In this document: positions 31,748 through 40,611 of the stretch, piece by piece
Layout: each line of letters starts with the position of its first letter
Position numbering within the stretch: position 1 is the stretch's first letter
NCBI GenBank assembly: GCA_964418745.1
Contig: CAYQMX010000003.1
Span: forward strand, 1-64,000
Direction: 5' to 3'
Length of the DNA stretch: 64,000 nt
Origin: Scleromatobacter sp964418745
GTDB taxonomy: Bacteria; Pseudomonadota; Gammaproteobacteria; Burkholderiales; Burkholderiaceae_C
Notes under the pieces: generated by a model
Told to the model about the DNA's origin: nothing
Database searches by the model: none
Seen by the model: only the letters and a program-made list of their open reading frames with translations
Program-made: the position numbers and the translations under genes

Positions 31748-33462
31748 TGGGCGCCGATCGCGGCAACGCCGCCGACGCGCGCTTCGCGCAGCTGGCCGCC
31801 GACGAATGGGCCTGGCGCCTGGGTCAGTTCCCGCAGCTGGCCACCAGCGTGGGCGACGCCTCGCACGACGACCGCCTCGAGCGCGTGGACGCCGCCAGCC
31901 GCGCCGCGCGCCTGGCCTACTGGCGCGAGGTGCGCGCGGCACTGGCGGTGATTCCGGTCGACCAGATGTCGGCTGCGGCGCGCATCGACCGCGCGGTGTT
32001 CGACAACCAGCTCGACGGCTTCATCGGGGCGATCGAATCGCACGCGGACCGCATGCCGCTCAACGGCGATTCCAGCTTCTACGGACCGCTGGCGGACCTG
32101 TGCGACGCGCAACCGCTGCGCGACGTCGCCGACCATCGCCGCTACCTTGCGCGCCTGGCCGACATCCCGCGCTTCCTGCGCGAGCACATCGAGCTGATGC
32201 GCGAGGGCCTGGCCACCGGCTACACGGTGCCCCGGGTGGTGCTCGCCGGCCGCGACCAGCCGCTGGCCGCCATCGCCGGCGCGGCCGATCCCGTGGCCAC
32301 GCCGTTCTGGCGTCCGTTCGCGGCCTTGCCCGCCGGCGTGCCCGCCGCCGAGCAGGGCCCGCTGCGGGACGCGGCGCGCCGGGTCATCGGCGAGCAGGTG
32401 CTGCCCGCCTACCGCGAGCTGCTGGCCTTCCTGCGCGAGGTCTACGTGCCCGGGGCGCGCACGACGACGGCCGCCTGCGACCTGCCCGACGGCGACGCGT
32501 TCTATGCCACGCAGATCCGCCACTACACGACGCTGGCGCTGACGGCCGACGAGATCCACGAACGCGGCCGGGAGGAGGTCGCGCGCATCCTCGCCGAGAT
32601 GCACGACGTCAAGCGCCAGGCCGGCTTCGACGGCGACCTGCCGGCCTTCCTGCACTTCCTGCGCACCGACCCGCAGTTCCATGCCCGCACGCCGCACGAG
32701 CTGCTCGCGCAGGCGGCCTGGATCGCCAAGCGCGTCGACGGCCTGCTGCCGAAGTTCTTCGGCCGGCTGCCGCGCCAGCCCTACGGCGTGGCCCCGGTGC
32801 CCGAGGACATCGCGCCGTTCTACACCGCGGGCCGCTACGTGCCCGCGCCGCAGCCCACCGGCTTTGCCGGCACCTACTGGGTCAACACGCACGCGCTGGA
32901 TTCGCGCGCCCTGTACGCGCTGCCCGCGCTGACGCTGCACGAGGCCGTGCCGGGCCACCACCTGCAGATCGCGCTCGCCGGCGAGCTGGACGGCCAGCCG
33001 CCATTCCGGCGCCACGGCTTCGTCGACGCCTACGGCGAGGGCTGGGCGCTGTACGCCGAGCACCTGGGCGACGAGATGGGCCTGTACGCGACCCCGTACG
33101 AGCAGTTCGGTCGCCTCGCCTACGAGATGTGGCGGGCGGCGCGGCTGGTCGTCGACACCGGCCTGCACGCCAGGCGCTGGAGCCGCGAGGCGGCGCAGGC
33201 CTACCTGCTCGAGCACACGGCCCTCAGCGCGCACGAGGTCGTCACCGAGGTCGACCGCTACATCGGCTGGCCCGGCCAGGCGCTGTCGTACAAGATCGGC
33301 GAGCTCCGCATCCGCGCGTTGCGCGCGCGGGCCGAGCAGCGCCTGGGCGCCGGCTTCGACCTGCGTGCATTCCATGACGCCGTGCTGGAGCTGGGTTCGG
33401 TACCCTTGGGCATCCTCGAGCAGCAGGTGGACGCGTGGATCGCGCACCGCCTCGCCGCCTGA
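31747..33462 (+). CDS. DUF885 family zinc peptidase-like protein
   Basis: This 571-residue protein has no signal peptide, so it is predicted to be cytoplasmic. The zinc-binding motif is HEAVPGHHLQIA (HEXXXH form typical of DUF885), followed by the ligand region GFVDAYGEGWALYAEHLGDEMG. GWPGQALSYKIGELRI is the conserved C-terminal block. It overlaps the deaminase stop by one base (TGATG) and so belongs to the hydroxyproline operon. I infer that it releases hydroxyproline from imported peptides; family biochemistry is sparse. A secreted PPIase gene follows after 21 bases. Confidence 0.85.
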   Translation: MGADRGNAADARFAQLAADEWAWRLGQFPQLATSVGDASHDDRLERVDAASRAARLAYWREVRAALAVIPVDQMSAAARIDRAVFDNQLDGFIGAIESHADRMPLNGDSSFYGPLADLCDAQPLRDVADHRRYLARLADIPRFLREHIELMREGLATGYTVPRVVLAGRDQPLAAIAGAADPVATPFWRPFAALPAGVPAAEQGPLRDAARRVIGEQVLPAYRELLAFLREVYVPGARTTTAACDLPDGDAFYATQIRHYTTLALTADEIHERGREEVARILAEMHDVKRQAGFDGDLPAFLHFLRTDPQFHARTPHELLAQAAWIAKRVDGLLPKFFGRLPRQPYGVAPVPEDIAPFYTAGRYVPAPQPTGFAGTYWVNTHALDSRALYALPALTLHEAVPGHHLQIALAGELDGQPPFRRHGFVDAYGEGWALYAEHLGDEMGLYATPYEQFGRLAYEMWRAARLVVDTGLHARRWSREAAQAYLLEHTALSAHEVVTEVDRYIGWPGQALSYKIGELRIRALRARAEQRLGAGFDLRAFHDAVLELGSVPLGILEQQVDAWIAHRLAA

Positions 33463-33483
33463 CCCCGACCGCCAAGGAACCCC

Positions 33484-34452
33484 GTGCCCCCTCGCTCCCA
33501 TCCCGTTCACCGCTCCGCCTGCGCCGTCCTCGCCTGCGTGGTCATGACCGGCGCCCTGGCGCAGGCGTCCGCGCCCGCGCCCGCCGCCTCCGTGCCCCGG
33601 GTGCGCACCACCGCCGACATCGTCCGCGAGGCGCCGGCCAGCGCCTGGCGCCGGCCCGACCCGGACAACGTGCTGGCGATGACGCTGCCGTCGGGCATCG
33701 TCTGGATCGAGCTGGCGCCGCGCTTCGCGCCGCACCACGCGGCCAACATCCGCACGCTGGTCGCGCAGCACTACTTCGACGGGCTGGCGGTGATCCGGGT
33801 GCAGGACAACTTCGTGGCGCAGTGGGGCGATCCGGCGGCCGCTGGCGACGACGAATCGAAGCTGCGTCCGCTCGGCGCGGCAGCCGCGAAGCTGCAGCCC
33901 GAATTCTCGATCGCGGACCGCGGCCTGAAGATCACCCGCCTGAAGGATCGCGACGTCTGGGCGCCCGTGACCGGCTTCGTCGACGGCTTTCCCGTGGCCG
34001 CCGACCCGAAGACCCATCGCGCCTGGATCGCGCACTGCTACGGCACGATCGGCGCGGGCCGCGGCGACACGGTCGACAGCGCCAACGGCGCCGAGCTGTA
34101 CGCGGTGATCGGCCAGTCGCCGCGCGGGCTGGACCTCAACATCACGCCGGTGGCGCGCGTGCTGCAGGGCATGGAGCTGCTGTCGTCGCTGCCGCGCGGC
34201 GGCCAGAACATGGGCTTCTACGACAAGCCCGAGCAGAACGTGCGCATCACGAAGGTCGAGCGCCTGGCCGACATGCCCGAGGGCACGCGGCCCGATGTCC
34301 GGGTGTTCCGCACCGACACGCCGCAGTGGAACGAGATGATCGAGTCGCGCCGCAACCGCCGCGACAGCTGGTACGTCCACAAGGCCGGGGCGATCGACCT
34401 GTGCAACATCACGGTGCCGGTGAAGATCGCACCGCGCGCCGCGGCGAACTGA
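33484..34452 (+). CDS. Exported cyclophilin-type peptidyl-prolyl isomerase
   Basis: This 322-residue protein has a signal peptide (MPPRSHPVHRSACAVLACVV, cleavage near ALAQA) and a cyclophilin domain from about residue 55. Recognisable blocks are MTLPSGIVWIELAPRFAPHHAANI, HYFDGLAVIRVQDNFVAQWGD and GAELYAVIGQSPRGLDLN. Long insertions make it larger than E. coli PpiA. It should help periplasmic proteins fold around proline. The start is GTG, 5 bases after AAGGA. It could be the last gene of the hydroxyproline operon by spacing, but the functional fit is loose. A bidirectional terminator follows. Confidence 0.88.
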   Translation: MPPRSHPVHRSACAVLACVVMTGALAQASAPAPAASVPRVRTTADIVREAPASAWRRPDPDNVLAMTLPSGIVWIELAPRFAPHHAANIRTLVAQHYFDGLAVIRVQDNFVAQWGDPAAAGDDESKLRPLGAAAAKLQPEFSIADRGLKITRLKDRDVWAPVTGFVDGFPVAADPKTHRAWIAHCYGTIGAGRGDTVDSANGAELYAVIGQSPRGLDLNITPVARVLQGMELLSSLPRGGQNMGFYDKPEQNVRITKVERLADMPEGTRPDVRVFRTDTPQWNEMIESRRNRRDSWYVHKAGAIDLCNITVPVKIAPRAAAN

Positions 34453-34473
34453 GCGGGGCGGCCGCCCAGTGGA

Positions 34474-34495
34474 AAGGCCGCCCGGAGGCGGCCTT
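34474..34495. terminator. Bidirectional hairpin between the cyclophilin and bcp genes
   Basis: AAGGCCGCC and GGCGGCCTT form a perfect 9-base-pair stem with a 4-base loop between two convergent genes. T-runs are short on both sides. Confidence 0.7.
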
Positions 34496-34519
34496 GTCGG
34501 GGGCGGGGGCGCAGGGCGC

Positions 34520-34993
34520 TCAGGCCTTCTTCAGGTCCTTGACGGCCTTGAGGACTTCCTCGACATGGCCGGCCACCTTGATGCCGCGCCATTCGGCCAC
34601 CAGCACGCCGCTCGCGTCGATCAGGAAGGTGGAGCGCTCGATGCCCTTGACCTTCTTGCCGTACATGATCTTGTTCTTGACCACGCCGAACATGTGGCAG
34701 AGCTTCTCTTCGGTGTCGGCGATCAGTTCGTAGGGCAGCTCGAGGCTTTGCTTGAACTTGTCGTGCGACGCCATGTTGTCGCGCGAAACGCCGAATACGA
34801 CCGCTCCGGCCTTGACGAATTCGGCGTGGTGGTCGCGAAACTGCATCGCCTCGGTGGTACAACCGGGCGTGTGGTCCTTGGGGTAGAAATACAGCACCAC
34901 GGCGCGGCCCTGGAAGGCATGCGGCGTGAACTTGACACCGTGGGTGGCGAGTGCTTCAAATTCAGGGAGCGCTTTGTTCAGTGCAGGCGTCAT
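34520..34993 (-). CDS. bcp: Thioredoxin-dependent thiol peroxidase (Bcp-type peroxiredoxin)
   Basis: This 157-residue peroxiredoxin has the active-site motif VVLYFYPKDHTPGCTTEAMQ with the peroxidatic Cys. The Glu/Ala after it stands where a second cysteine sits in other Bcp proteins (CTTEA rather than CTxEAC), so a resolving cysteine may be the one in KLCHMFGV or absent. It reduces hydroperoxides using thioredoxin. ATG 34993 gives MTPALNKALPEFEALA. A TATAAT box at 35104-35099 implies a leader of about 100 bases, long for this window. Conserved length supports an intact gene. Confidence 0.93.
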   Translation of the reverse strand: MTPALNKALPEFEALATHGVKFTPHAFQGRAVVLYFYPKDHTPGCTTEAMQFRDHHAEFVKAGAVVFGVSRDNMASHDKFKQSLELPYELIADTEEKLCHMFGVVKNKIMYGKKVKGIERSTFLIDASGVLVAEWRGIKVAGHVEEVLKAVKDLKKA

Positions 34994-35098
34994 GTAAGGT
35001 CTCGGTCGAGCCGTCGGTCGATCTGGGTGCGTGACGTGGTGGGGGCCTTCGCGATCCGGGCCGAGATGACATCGGTTCCGGATCAGGCACAACCATCG

Positions 35099-35104
35099 AT
35101 TATA
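35099..35104 (-). promoter_or_regulatory. -10 box of bcp
   Basis: Perfect TATAAT on the minus strand within CTCTATAATCGATGG. The surrounding plus-strand CGATTATAGAGT is shared with the gloB promoter. The -35 is weak. Confidence 0.55.
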
Positions 35105-35213
35105 GAGTGAACTGCCCATGTGCCCCGGCCGGGCCGCCATGGGCGTGCGCGACGGGCGGTGCCCGACAGGCGAAACGGCGCGCGAGGCGCGTGTTTCCGC
35201 CGCGTGAAGGCGC

Positions 35214-35594
35214 TCAGGCCGCAGGGGCCAGCAGGATCGCCGCGACCACCCGCCGGCCTTCATTGGCCAGCACGGTGTAGGTGCGGCAGGCGGCGCCGCT
35301 GTCCATCGTCTCGATGCCGATGCGCCGCGCGATCAGGCTGCGGTAGAGCGCCGGCGACACGAACTTCAGCTTCGCGCCGCTGCCGAAGATCACCACCTCG
35401 GGGTCGAACTCGAGCAGGGCATCGAAGTGGGCCTGGGTCAGCCCGGCCACGTCCACCACGTCCCACGCCCGGGCCTGGCCCACCCACGGCACCAGCACGC
35501 TGGTGGTGTGCAGGTCGGCGTTGACGCGCAGGTTGTCGCCGTCGTAGCGGGTGATGCTGTTCACGCCGGCGAGCGTGTCGGGCTGGAATTTCAA
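35214..35594 (-). CDS. Mth938-like (AAMDC/DUF498) domain protein
   Basis: This ~126-residue protein of the Mth938-domain family starts LKFQPDTLAGVNSITRYDGD. It contains VLVPWVGQARAWDVVDVAGL, PEVVIFGSGAKLKFV and MDSGAACRTYTVLANEGRRVVAAIL, all family hallmarks. Function is unknown. In bacteria it is often annotated as a membrane-protein assembly or quinone-pathway associated factor, but nothing here tests that. TTG 35594 fits family N-termini and follows AGGA by about 8 bases; the upstream frame (to 35723) is unlike the family. A TATAAT box lies about 65 bases upstream. Confidence 0.85.
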   Translation of the reverse strand: MKFQPDTLAGVNSITRYDGDNLRVNADLHTTSVLVPWVGQARAWDVVDVAGLTQAHFDALLEFDPEVVIFGSGAKLKFVSPALYRSLIARRIGIETMDSGAACRTYTVLANEGRRVVAAILLAPAA

Positions 35595-35658
35595 GGGGTC
35601 GTCCTGGACGGCGGAAGGCGGGACACGACCTTGGCGGATTCCCCGGCCATGCCGCCCG

Positions 35659-35664
35659 ATTATA
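35659..35664 (-). promoter_or_regulatory. -10 box of the Mth938-like gene
   Basis: Perfect TATAAT on the minus strand, with a predicted leader of about 58 bases to TTG 35594. No clear -35. Confidence 0.5.
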
Positions 35665-35806
35665 GGAAAGCGGCTTATCCCGAACGCCGAAAGGCTCATG
35701 CGCCCGGTGTATCGGCGTGTCACACCGCGTGGCTCAAATGCGTCTCGCGGTGCCGGGGTCTGCCGGGCACCAGATCACGCCACACCCAATCCAAGCTGGA
35801 GCTTCC

Positions 35807-36346
35807 ATGGTTCAAATCCGCAATCGGCTCGGCGCACTCGCCTGTGCCGCCGCGCTGTCTCTCGTTGGCACGGCGCACGCCGCGACTTTCGACCTGACCT
35901 ACACGTTCACCTCGGGCGACGTGATCACCGGAACCCTCGAAGGGACCCTGAACGGCTCGTTCGTGGAAGACCTGCAGGCCGTCACGCTGAGCTTCGACGG
36001 CGCCGCCTTCACCGGCACGACGGTCGCGCAGACCTGGGATCCGGCCAGCAGCGCCTTCAGCGCCGACGCGCCGCGGCTGTCCACCGATGCGGCGAGCAAC
36101 GAGATCGTCTTCACGACGACCGACGGCGCGTTCAGCTTTGGCATGGTCAACGACGCCGCGAACTTCGGCGGCCAGCTCGCCTTCGCGACCAACCAGAACT
36201 CGCTGGACCACAGCGCCGCCTCCGACATCGCAGGCGCCGGCACCTGGTCACTGGTGCCCGCGGCCGTGCCGGACGCCCCCGCCTTCCCGATGGTGCTCGC
36301 GGGCCTCGGCCTGCTCGGCATCGTCGCCCGCCGCCGCGCCCAGTGA
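35807..36346 (+). CDS. Exported protein with variant PEP-CTERM sorting signal
   Basis: This 179-residue secreted protein has a signal peptide (MVQIRNRLGALACAAALSLVGTAHA). The body is beta-rich and Thr/Ser/Asp-rich (FDLTYTFTSGDVITGTLEGTL, VEDLQAVTLSFDGAAF). The C-terminus is a sorting signal: VPDAPAFPMVLAGLGLLG followed by IVARRRAQ. The hydrophobic helix and Arg cluster match PEP-CTERM, but the usual VPEP is replaced by VPDAP. It should be processed by an exosortase, which is not in the window. ATG 35807 was chosen over 35717 because it opens the signal peptide. The phosphoesterase gene starts 14 bases after its stop. Confidence 0.85.
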   Translation: MVQIRNRLGALACAAALSLVGTAHAATFDLTYTFTSGDVITGTLEGTLNGSFVEDLQAVTLSFDGAAFTGTTVAQTWDPASSAFSADAPRLSTDAASNEIVFTTTDGAFSFGMVNDAANFGGQLAFATNQNSLDHSAASDIAGAGTWSLVPAAVPDAPAFPMVLAGLGLLGIVARRRAQ

Positions 36347-36360
36347 ACCCGGAGAACCCC

Positions 36361-38550
36361 ATGAACAAGCACAGCCGTTTCCAGATCTCCACCGTCAGCG
36401 CCGCCATCGGCCTGGCCTTCGTCGCCGGCGTGGCCCACGCGCAGACCGCCTCCACCGTGCGCGGCACCGTCGCCGGCACCTTCTTCACGCCGCCGGCCGG
36501 CAGCACCGCCAGCACCACGGTGGCGTCCACGTACCAGGGCGCCACCGTCTGCTTCGACACCAACAACAACGGCGCCTGCGATGCCGGCGAGCCGTTCACC
36601 ACCACCGCCGCCGACGGCACGTTCACGCTGGCCACGCGCGCGCTGGCGCCGCTGGTCGCGCAGATCTCCACCGCGGCCACCAACGGCGGCCACGCCGTCG
36701 CGCAGCGCAACGTGCTGCGCGTGGCAGCCGAGCAGATCGCGGCCGCGACGATCAATCAGGCGCTGCCGGCGGTCGTCGCCGTCACGCCGCTGAGCACCGA
36801 GATCGCCCGCTCGATGGACGCCGACGGCCTGGGCTTCGTCGCCGCGCGCCAGAAGCTCGCGTCGCGCCTGGGCGTGACCACCGCGCAGGTCACCAGCGAC
36901 CCGAACAAGGTGGCGGCCGGCGCCGCGCGCACCGCGGTGCTCGCCGAGTCGGTCATCCTGACCAACCGCTTCGGCTTCGCCGCCAGGATGGTCGACCGCG
37001 GCGACGTGGCGTCGATCAAGGACGCGCAGACGGCTGCGATGAACGTCGAAGGCATCCCGCGCTACGACCACGTCTTCATCGTGATGCTGGAGAACAAGGC
37101 CACGTCGTCGATCCGCGGCTCCGCCTACGCGCCCAAGATCAACGCCTACCTGAACGCCAACAACCAGTTCACCAGCTACTTCGCCACCGGCAACCCGAGC
37201 GAGCCGAACTACACCGCGCTGGGCGGCGCCGACGATTTCGGCATCACCGACGACTCGCAGTGGAACTGCGACGCCACCGGTGCTGCCGCGGTGCAGGACC
37301 TGCCGGTACCCGACAAGACCCAGCCGGGCCTGGCGAGCTCGCCGTTCGCCGCCACCTGCACGCAGGCCGCGGCCGTGGCCCACAACATCGTCGGCCGCCC
37401 GAACCTGTTCAACGCGCTGACCGCCAACGGCATGAGCTGGCGCACCTACAGCGAGTCGATGAACCCCGGCCAGGATGTGCGCACCGACAGCGTGGCCGAC
37501 GCCGCCGTGCAGGCGCGCGACGACATCTACCCGCCGGGCACTCTGGCCGGCAACACGACGACGATCGGCAACGCGGCGCTGATCCTGCCGCTGCCGGCCG
37601 GCACGTACAAGACCAAGCACCATCCGGGCATGGCCTACCAGAACGTGCGCAGCGCGCCCGAGTTCAAGACCAGCAACCGCACGCTGGGCGGCGGGCAGTG
37701 GGACGCCGCGCTACTGAACAGCAGCGCCTACGCCGTTCCCGCGGGCTACGACGTCGACCAGTTCGGCACCGACCTGCAGTCCGGCGACATCGGCACCGTC
37801 AACTTCGTCGTGCCCGACCAGTGCGACGACATGCACGGCATCTCGGTCACCGGCAAGGTCAACGGCGTCACGACCACGGCCAGCGACTGCAGCAGCGTCG
37901 CCAACAACGTGCCCGTGGCCACCGGCGGCAACATCATCACGCGCGGCGACAACTACGTCGACTACCTGGTCAGGAAGATCGAGGCCTCGCCGATCTGGAA
38001 GAACGACAGCAAGCGCGTGGCCATCGTCCTGATGTTCGACGAGGGCAACGCGACCAGCGGCTTCAACTCCTGCTGCGGCTGGAACCCGGGCAACAGCACG
38101 GTGGCCAGGCCCCTCGTGCAGAACCCGGACGGCACGTTCTCGGTGGACACCTCGGTCAACAACTACACCAAGGGCAACCGCGGCCACGGCCAGAGCGTGT
38201 TCGGCGTGATCACCAACCAGGCGAACGCGCCCAAGCAGGTGCAGGACTCGGACGTCTACAGCCACTTCTCGTTCGTGCGCACGCTGCAGGACATGTTCCA
38301 GCTGGCCGATCCGGCGCTGCCGGGCTCGTACATGAACCGCTCGAAGTACACCGAGTCGTTCATCGCCGCCAACATCCTGAACCTGCCGGAGTACGCCTCC
38401 AGCGCCGACACCCACTTCGACGCGGTGCGCCCGATGAACCACGGCTACGTAATCCCGGCGGCGTACACGCAGCGGCAGTCGGCCGACCGCACGACCCCGC
38501 CGCAGGTGGGTCCCGACGCGACCCAGGCCAACGTCTGGGCGCTGAAGTAA
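36361..38550 (+). CDS. Secreted phosphoesterase-family protein (AcpA/phospholipase C-like)
   Basis: This 729-residue exported protein has a signal peptide (MNKHSRFQISTVSAAIGLAF, cut after AHA). A short SdrD/Cna-B-like segment (CFDTNNNGACDAGEPFTTT) is followed by a helical Ala-rich region. The phosphoesterase domain spans about 235-670, with YDHVFIVMLENKATSSI, a FDEGN metal-site motif and NRGHGQSVFGVITN. These match the bacterial acid phosphatase/phospholipase C superfamily with an alkaline-phosphatase-like fold. Asn, Thr and Ser are more frequent than in neighbouring genes. A GGAG site precedes the ATG, and it is probably co-transcribed with the PEP-CTERM-like gene. The substrate is not predictable. 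Confidence 0.88.
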   Translation: MNKHSRFQISTVSAAIGLAFVAGVAHAQTASTVRGTVAGTFFTPPAGSTASTTVASTYQGATVCFDTNNNGACDAGEPFTTTAADGTFTLATRALAPLVAQISTAATNGGHAVAQRNVLRVAAEQIAAATINQALPAVVAVTPLSTEIARSMDADGLGFVAARQKLASRLGVTTAQVTSDPNKVAAGAARTAVLAESVILTNRFGFAARMVDRGDVASIKDAQTAAMNVEGIPRYDHVFIVMLENKATSSIRGSAYAPKINAYLNANNQFTSYFATGNPSEPNYTALGGADDFGITDDSQWNCDATGAAAVQDLPVPDKTQPGLASSPFAATCTQAAAVAHNIVGRPNLFNALTANGMSWRTYSESMNPGQDVRTDSVADAAVQARDDIYPPGTLAGNTTTIGNAALILPLPAGTYKTKHHPGMAYQNVRSAPEFKTSNRTLGGGQWDAALLNSSAYAVPAGYDVDQFGTDLQSGDIGTVNFVVPDQCDDMHGISVTGKVNGVTTTASDCSSVANNVPVATGGNIITRGDNYVDYLVRKIEASPIWKNDSKRVAIVLMFDEGNATSGFNSCCGWNPGNSTVARPLVQNPDGTFSVDTSVNNYTKGNRGHGQSVFGVITNQANAPKQVQDSDVYSHFSFVRTLQDMFQLADPALPGSYMNRSKYTESFIAANILNLPEYASSADTHFDAVRPMNHGYVIPAAYTQRQSADRTTPPQVGPDATQANVWALK

Positions 38551-38683
38551 GGCCGCGGGCGCGCCCGCTCCGGCCGGGGCGGGCGCCCCGCACGAGGTTG
38601 CCCCGGGGCCGGCTCGTTCGCGGCCGGCCCCTCGTGCGTGGACCCTGCCACGCGACCCCGCCGTGTTCCCGAGATCGATTCCC

Positions 38684-39925
38684 ATGACCTTGCGTGAAGT
38701 TCCGATCCGCGTCGCCCTCGGGTTGCTGCTCGCCCTCGTGGCCGCGCTTGCCCGGGCCGATGGTCCGAGCCCGCTGGCCGCGCTGGGCCGCCAGATGTTC
38801 TTCGACAGGACGCTGTCGGCATCGGGGCGGCTCGCCTGCGCGAGCTGCCACGACCCGGCCTACGCCTACGCCGCGCCCAACGGCCTGGCCGTGCAGGCGG
38901 GCGGCGCGCGCATGACGCGCGCGGGCGTGCGCGCCGTGCCCTCGCTGCGCTACAAGGAGGCGACGCCGCCGTACGCCGACCTGCTGGACAACCCCGACGG
39001 CATCAGCACCCCCGGCCCGGGCGGCGGCCTGACGCAGGACGGCCGCGCCGCCACGCTGGCCGAGCAGGCGCGCATCCCGCTGCTCAACCCGCTCGAGATG
39101 GCCAACCGCGGCCCCGCCGAGGTCGCCGCGCGGATCCGCAGGTCGAGCTATGCCGACGCGTTCCGCGCGCTGTTCGGCGCGCGCGTGTTCGACGACAGCG
39201 CGATCGCGTTCGACGACGCCACCCGGGCACTGCAGGCATTCCAGCTGGAAGACCCGAGCTTCCACCCCTACAGCAGTCGCTACGACCTGTACGCGGCCAA
39301 CAAGGTCGGCGGCACGATGTCGCCCGCCGAGGCGCGCGGCTTCGCGGTCTACAACGACCCGGACCGCGGCAATTGCTTCGCCTGCCACTACAACGGTGCC
39401 GGCCTGGGCGGCAGCGTCGCGCTGTTCACCGATTTCACCTACGCGGCGATCGGCGTGCCACGCAACGACGCCATCCCGGCCAACCGCGACCCGCGCCACG
39501 TCGACCTGGGCCTGTGCGCCCGTCCCGACCACGCGGGCAAGGCCAACGAGCGCTACTGCGGCGAGTTCAAGACGCCCACGCTGCGCAACGTGGCGACGCG
39601 GCGCGTGTTCTTCCACAACGGACGCATGAAGTCGCTGGCCGAGGTGGTCCGCTTCTACAACACGCGCGATACCGAGCCGCAGCGCTGGTATCCGGTCGTC
39701 GGCGGCCGGGTGCGCAAGTACGACGACCTGCCGGTGCGCTACCGCGCCAACATCGACACCCAGAAGCCGCTGGACGGCCGCCCGGCCGGCAGCAAGCCGC
39801 CGATGACCGACCAGGAGATGCGCGACCTCGAGGCCTTTCTCGAGATGCTGACCGACCGCGACGTGCTGGCCCTGCTGCCCGGTTCCGCGGCCGCCGGCGG
39901 CCGAGTCGCCGCGACGGCCCGATGA
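38684..39925 (+). CDS. Di-haem cytochrome c peroxidase (MauG/CcpA family)
   Basis: This 413-residue exported protein has a signal peptide (MTLREVPIRVALGLLLALVA) and two haem c motifs, CASCH (52-56) and CFACH in DRGNCFACHYNG. GRQMFFDRTLSASGRLACASCHDP and the block FKTPTLRNVATRRVFFHNGRM are family signatures. It would act as a periplasmic peroxidase or MauG-like oxidase. ATG 38684 was chosen over GTG 38663. It lies 133 bases after the phosphoesterase and overlaps the following gene by 4 bases. Phosphoesterase and di-haem peroxidase side by side suggest a shared extracytoplasmic task, which is inference. Confidence 0.92.
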   Translation: MTLREVPIRVALGLLLALVAALARADGPSPLAALGRQMFFDRTLSASGRLACASCHDPAYAYAAPNGLAVQAGGARMTRAGVRAVPSLRYKEATPPYADLLDNPDGISTPGPGGGLTQDGRAATLAEQARIPLLNPLEMANRGPAEVAARIRRSSYADAFRALFGARVFDDSAIAFDDATRALQAFQLEDPSFHPYSSRYDLYAANKVGGTMSPAEARGFAVYNDPDRGNCFACHYNGAGLGGSVALFTDFTYAAIGVPRNDAIPANRDPRHVDLGLCARPDHAGKANERYCGEFKTPTLRNVATRRVFFHNGRMKSLAEVVRFYNTRDTEPQRWYPVVGGRVRKYDDLPVRYRANIDTQKPLDGRPAGSKPPMTDQEMRDLEAFLEMLTDRDVLALLPGSAAAGGRVAATAR

Positions 39926-40596
39926 CGAGACCCCTGCCCATGAGAACGACCTTCCTGAGCCTGGCGCTGGCCCTGGCCGGCGCGCCCGCCGGCGCCGCCG
40001 GGCCGCCCGCGTTGCCCGACACCGCCGCGGCCGCCGCCGCACTGGTGCGCTACCTGGCCGATCACGGCGACTTCTGCCTCGGCAAGATGGACTGGCCGGT
40101 GGAGCTCAGCGCGCTGGACGAGCGCGCGCGCGGCCGCGACGTGTTGCAGATGCCGGTGCTCGAGGCGCTGGGCCTGGTGCGCTCGGCCGCGGCAACGGCG
40201 ATGCGCGTGGAGGGGCCGGACGCGGAGGAGGGCGCGCCGCCGCGGCCGGTGGCGGTGCGGCGCTACGAGCTCACCTCGCTGGGCGAGCGCTTCATGCACG
40301 AGCGCGACGTCGTCGTGCCCGGGCCGCAGGGCGACCGCCACGTGCGCCGGCGCGACCTCTGCGCCGCCCACCTGGCGCTGGCGCAGGTGGTGGCCGTCGC
40401 CCCCGGCGACGCGCCGGGCAGCTTCGTGGCCACCTACACCTACGACGCGCGGCCGGCCGACTGGGCCGCGGCGGCCGATTTCCAGCAGGTGTTTCCGATG
40501 GCCGCGCGCGTGCTCGCCGGCTCCCGCGCGTTGCAGCTCAAGCAGGCCTTCGCCTGGGTGGATGGCGCCTGGGTGCCCGCGGGACTGGCGAACTGA
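39922..40596 (+). CDS. Exported protein of unknown function
   Basis: This 224-residue protein has a signal peptide (MRTTFLSLALALAGAPAGAA after the second Met). I do not recognise the family. The mature part begins helical (TAAAAAALVRYLADHGDFCLGKMDWP) and contains two cysteines, FCLGK and RRDLCAAH, that could form a disulfide. MQVPVLEALGLVRS-like and FQQVFPMAARVLAGSRALQLKQAFAWVD regions follow. It overlaps the peroxidase stop as ATGA, so it is translated with it. The layout (winged-helix-like LEALGLV...RYELTSLGERF) hints at a small folded domain only. Start 39922 gives MTRPLPMRTTFLS; 39940 is the alternative. Confidence 0.75.
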   Translation: MTRPLPMRTTFLSLALALAGAPAGAAGPPALPDTAAAAAALVRYLADHGDFCLGKMDWPVELSALDERARGRDVLQMPVLEALGLVRSAAATAMRVEGPDAEEGAPPRPVAVRRYELTSLGERFMHERDVVVPGPQGDRHVRRRDLCAAHLALAQVVAVAPGDAPGSFVATYTYDARPADWAAAADFQQVFPMAARVLAGSRALQLKQAFAWVDGAWVPAGLAN

Positions 40597-40611
40597 GGCG
40601 GGGTCGGCAGC

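Noticed and set aside
29198..31942. A 914-codon minus-strand frame opposite the hydroxyproline genes
   Set aside because: Low-complexity Arg/Ala/Pro sequence with no recognisable motif, antisense to genes with intact active sites.
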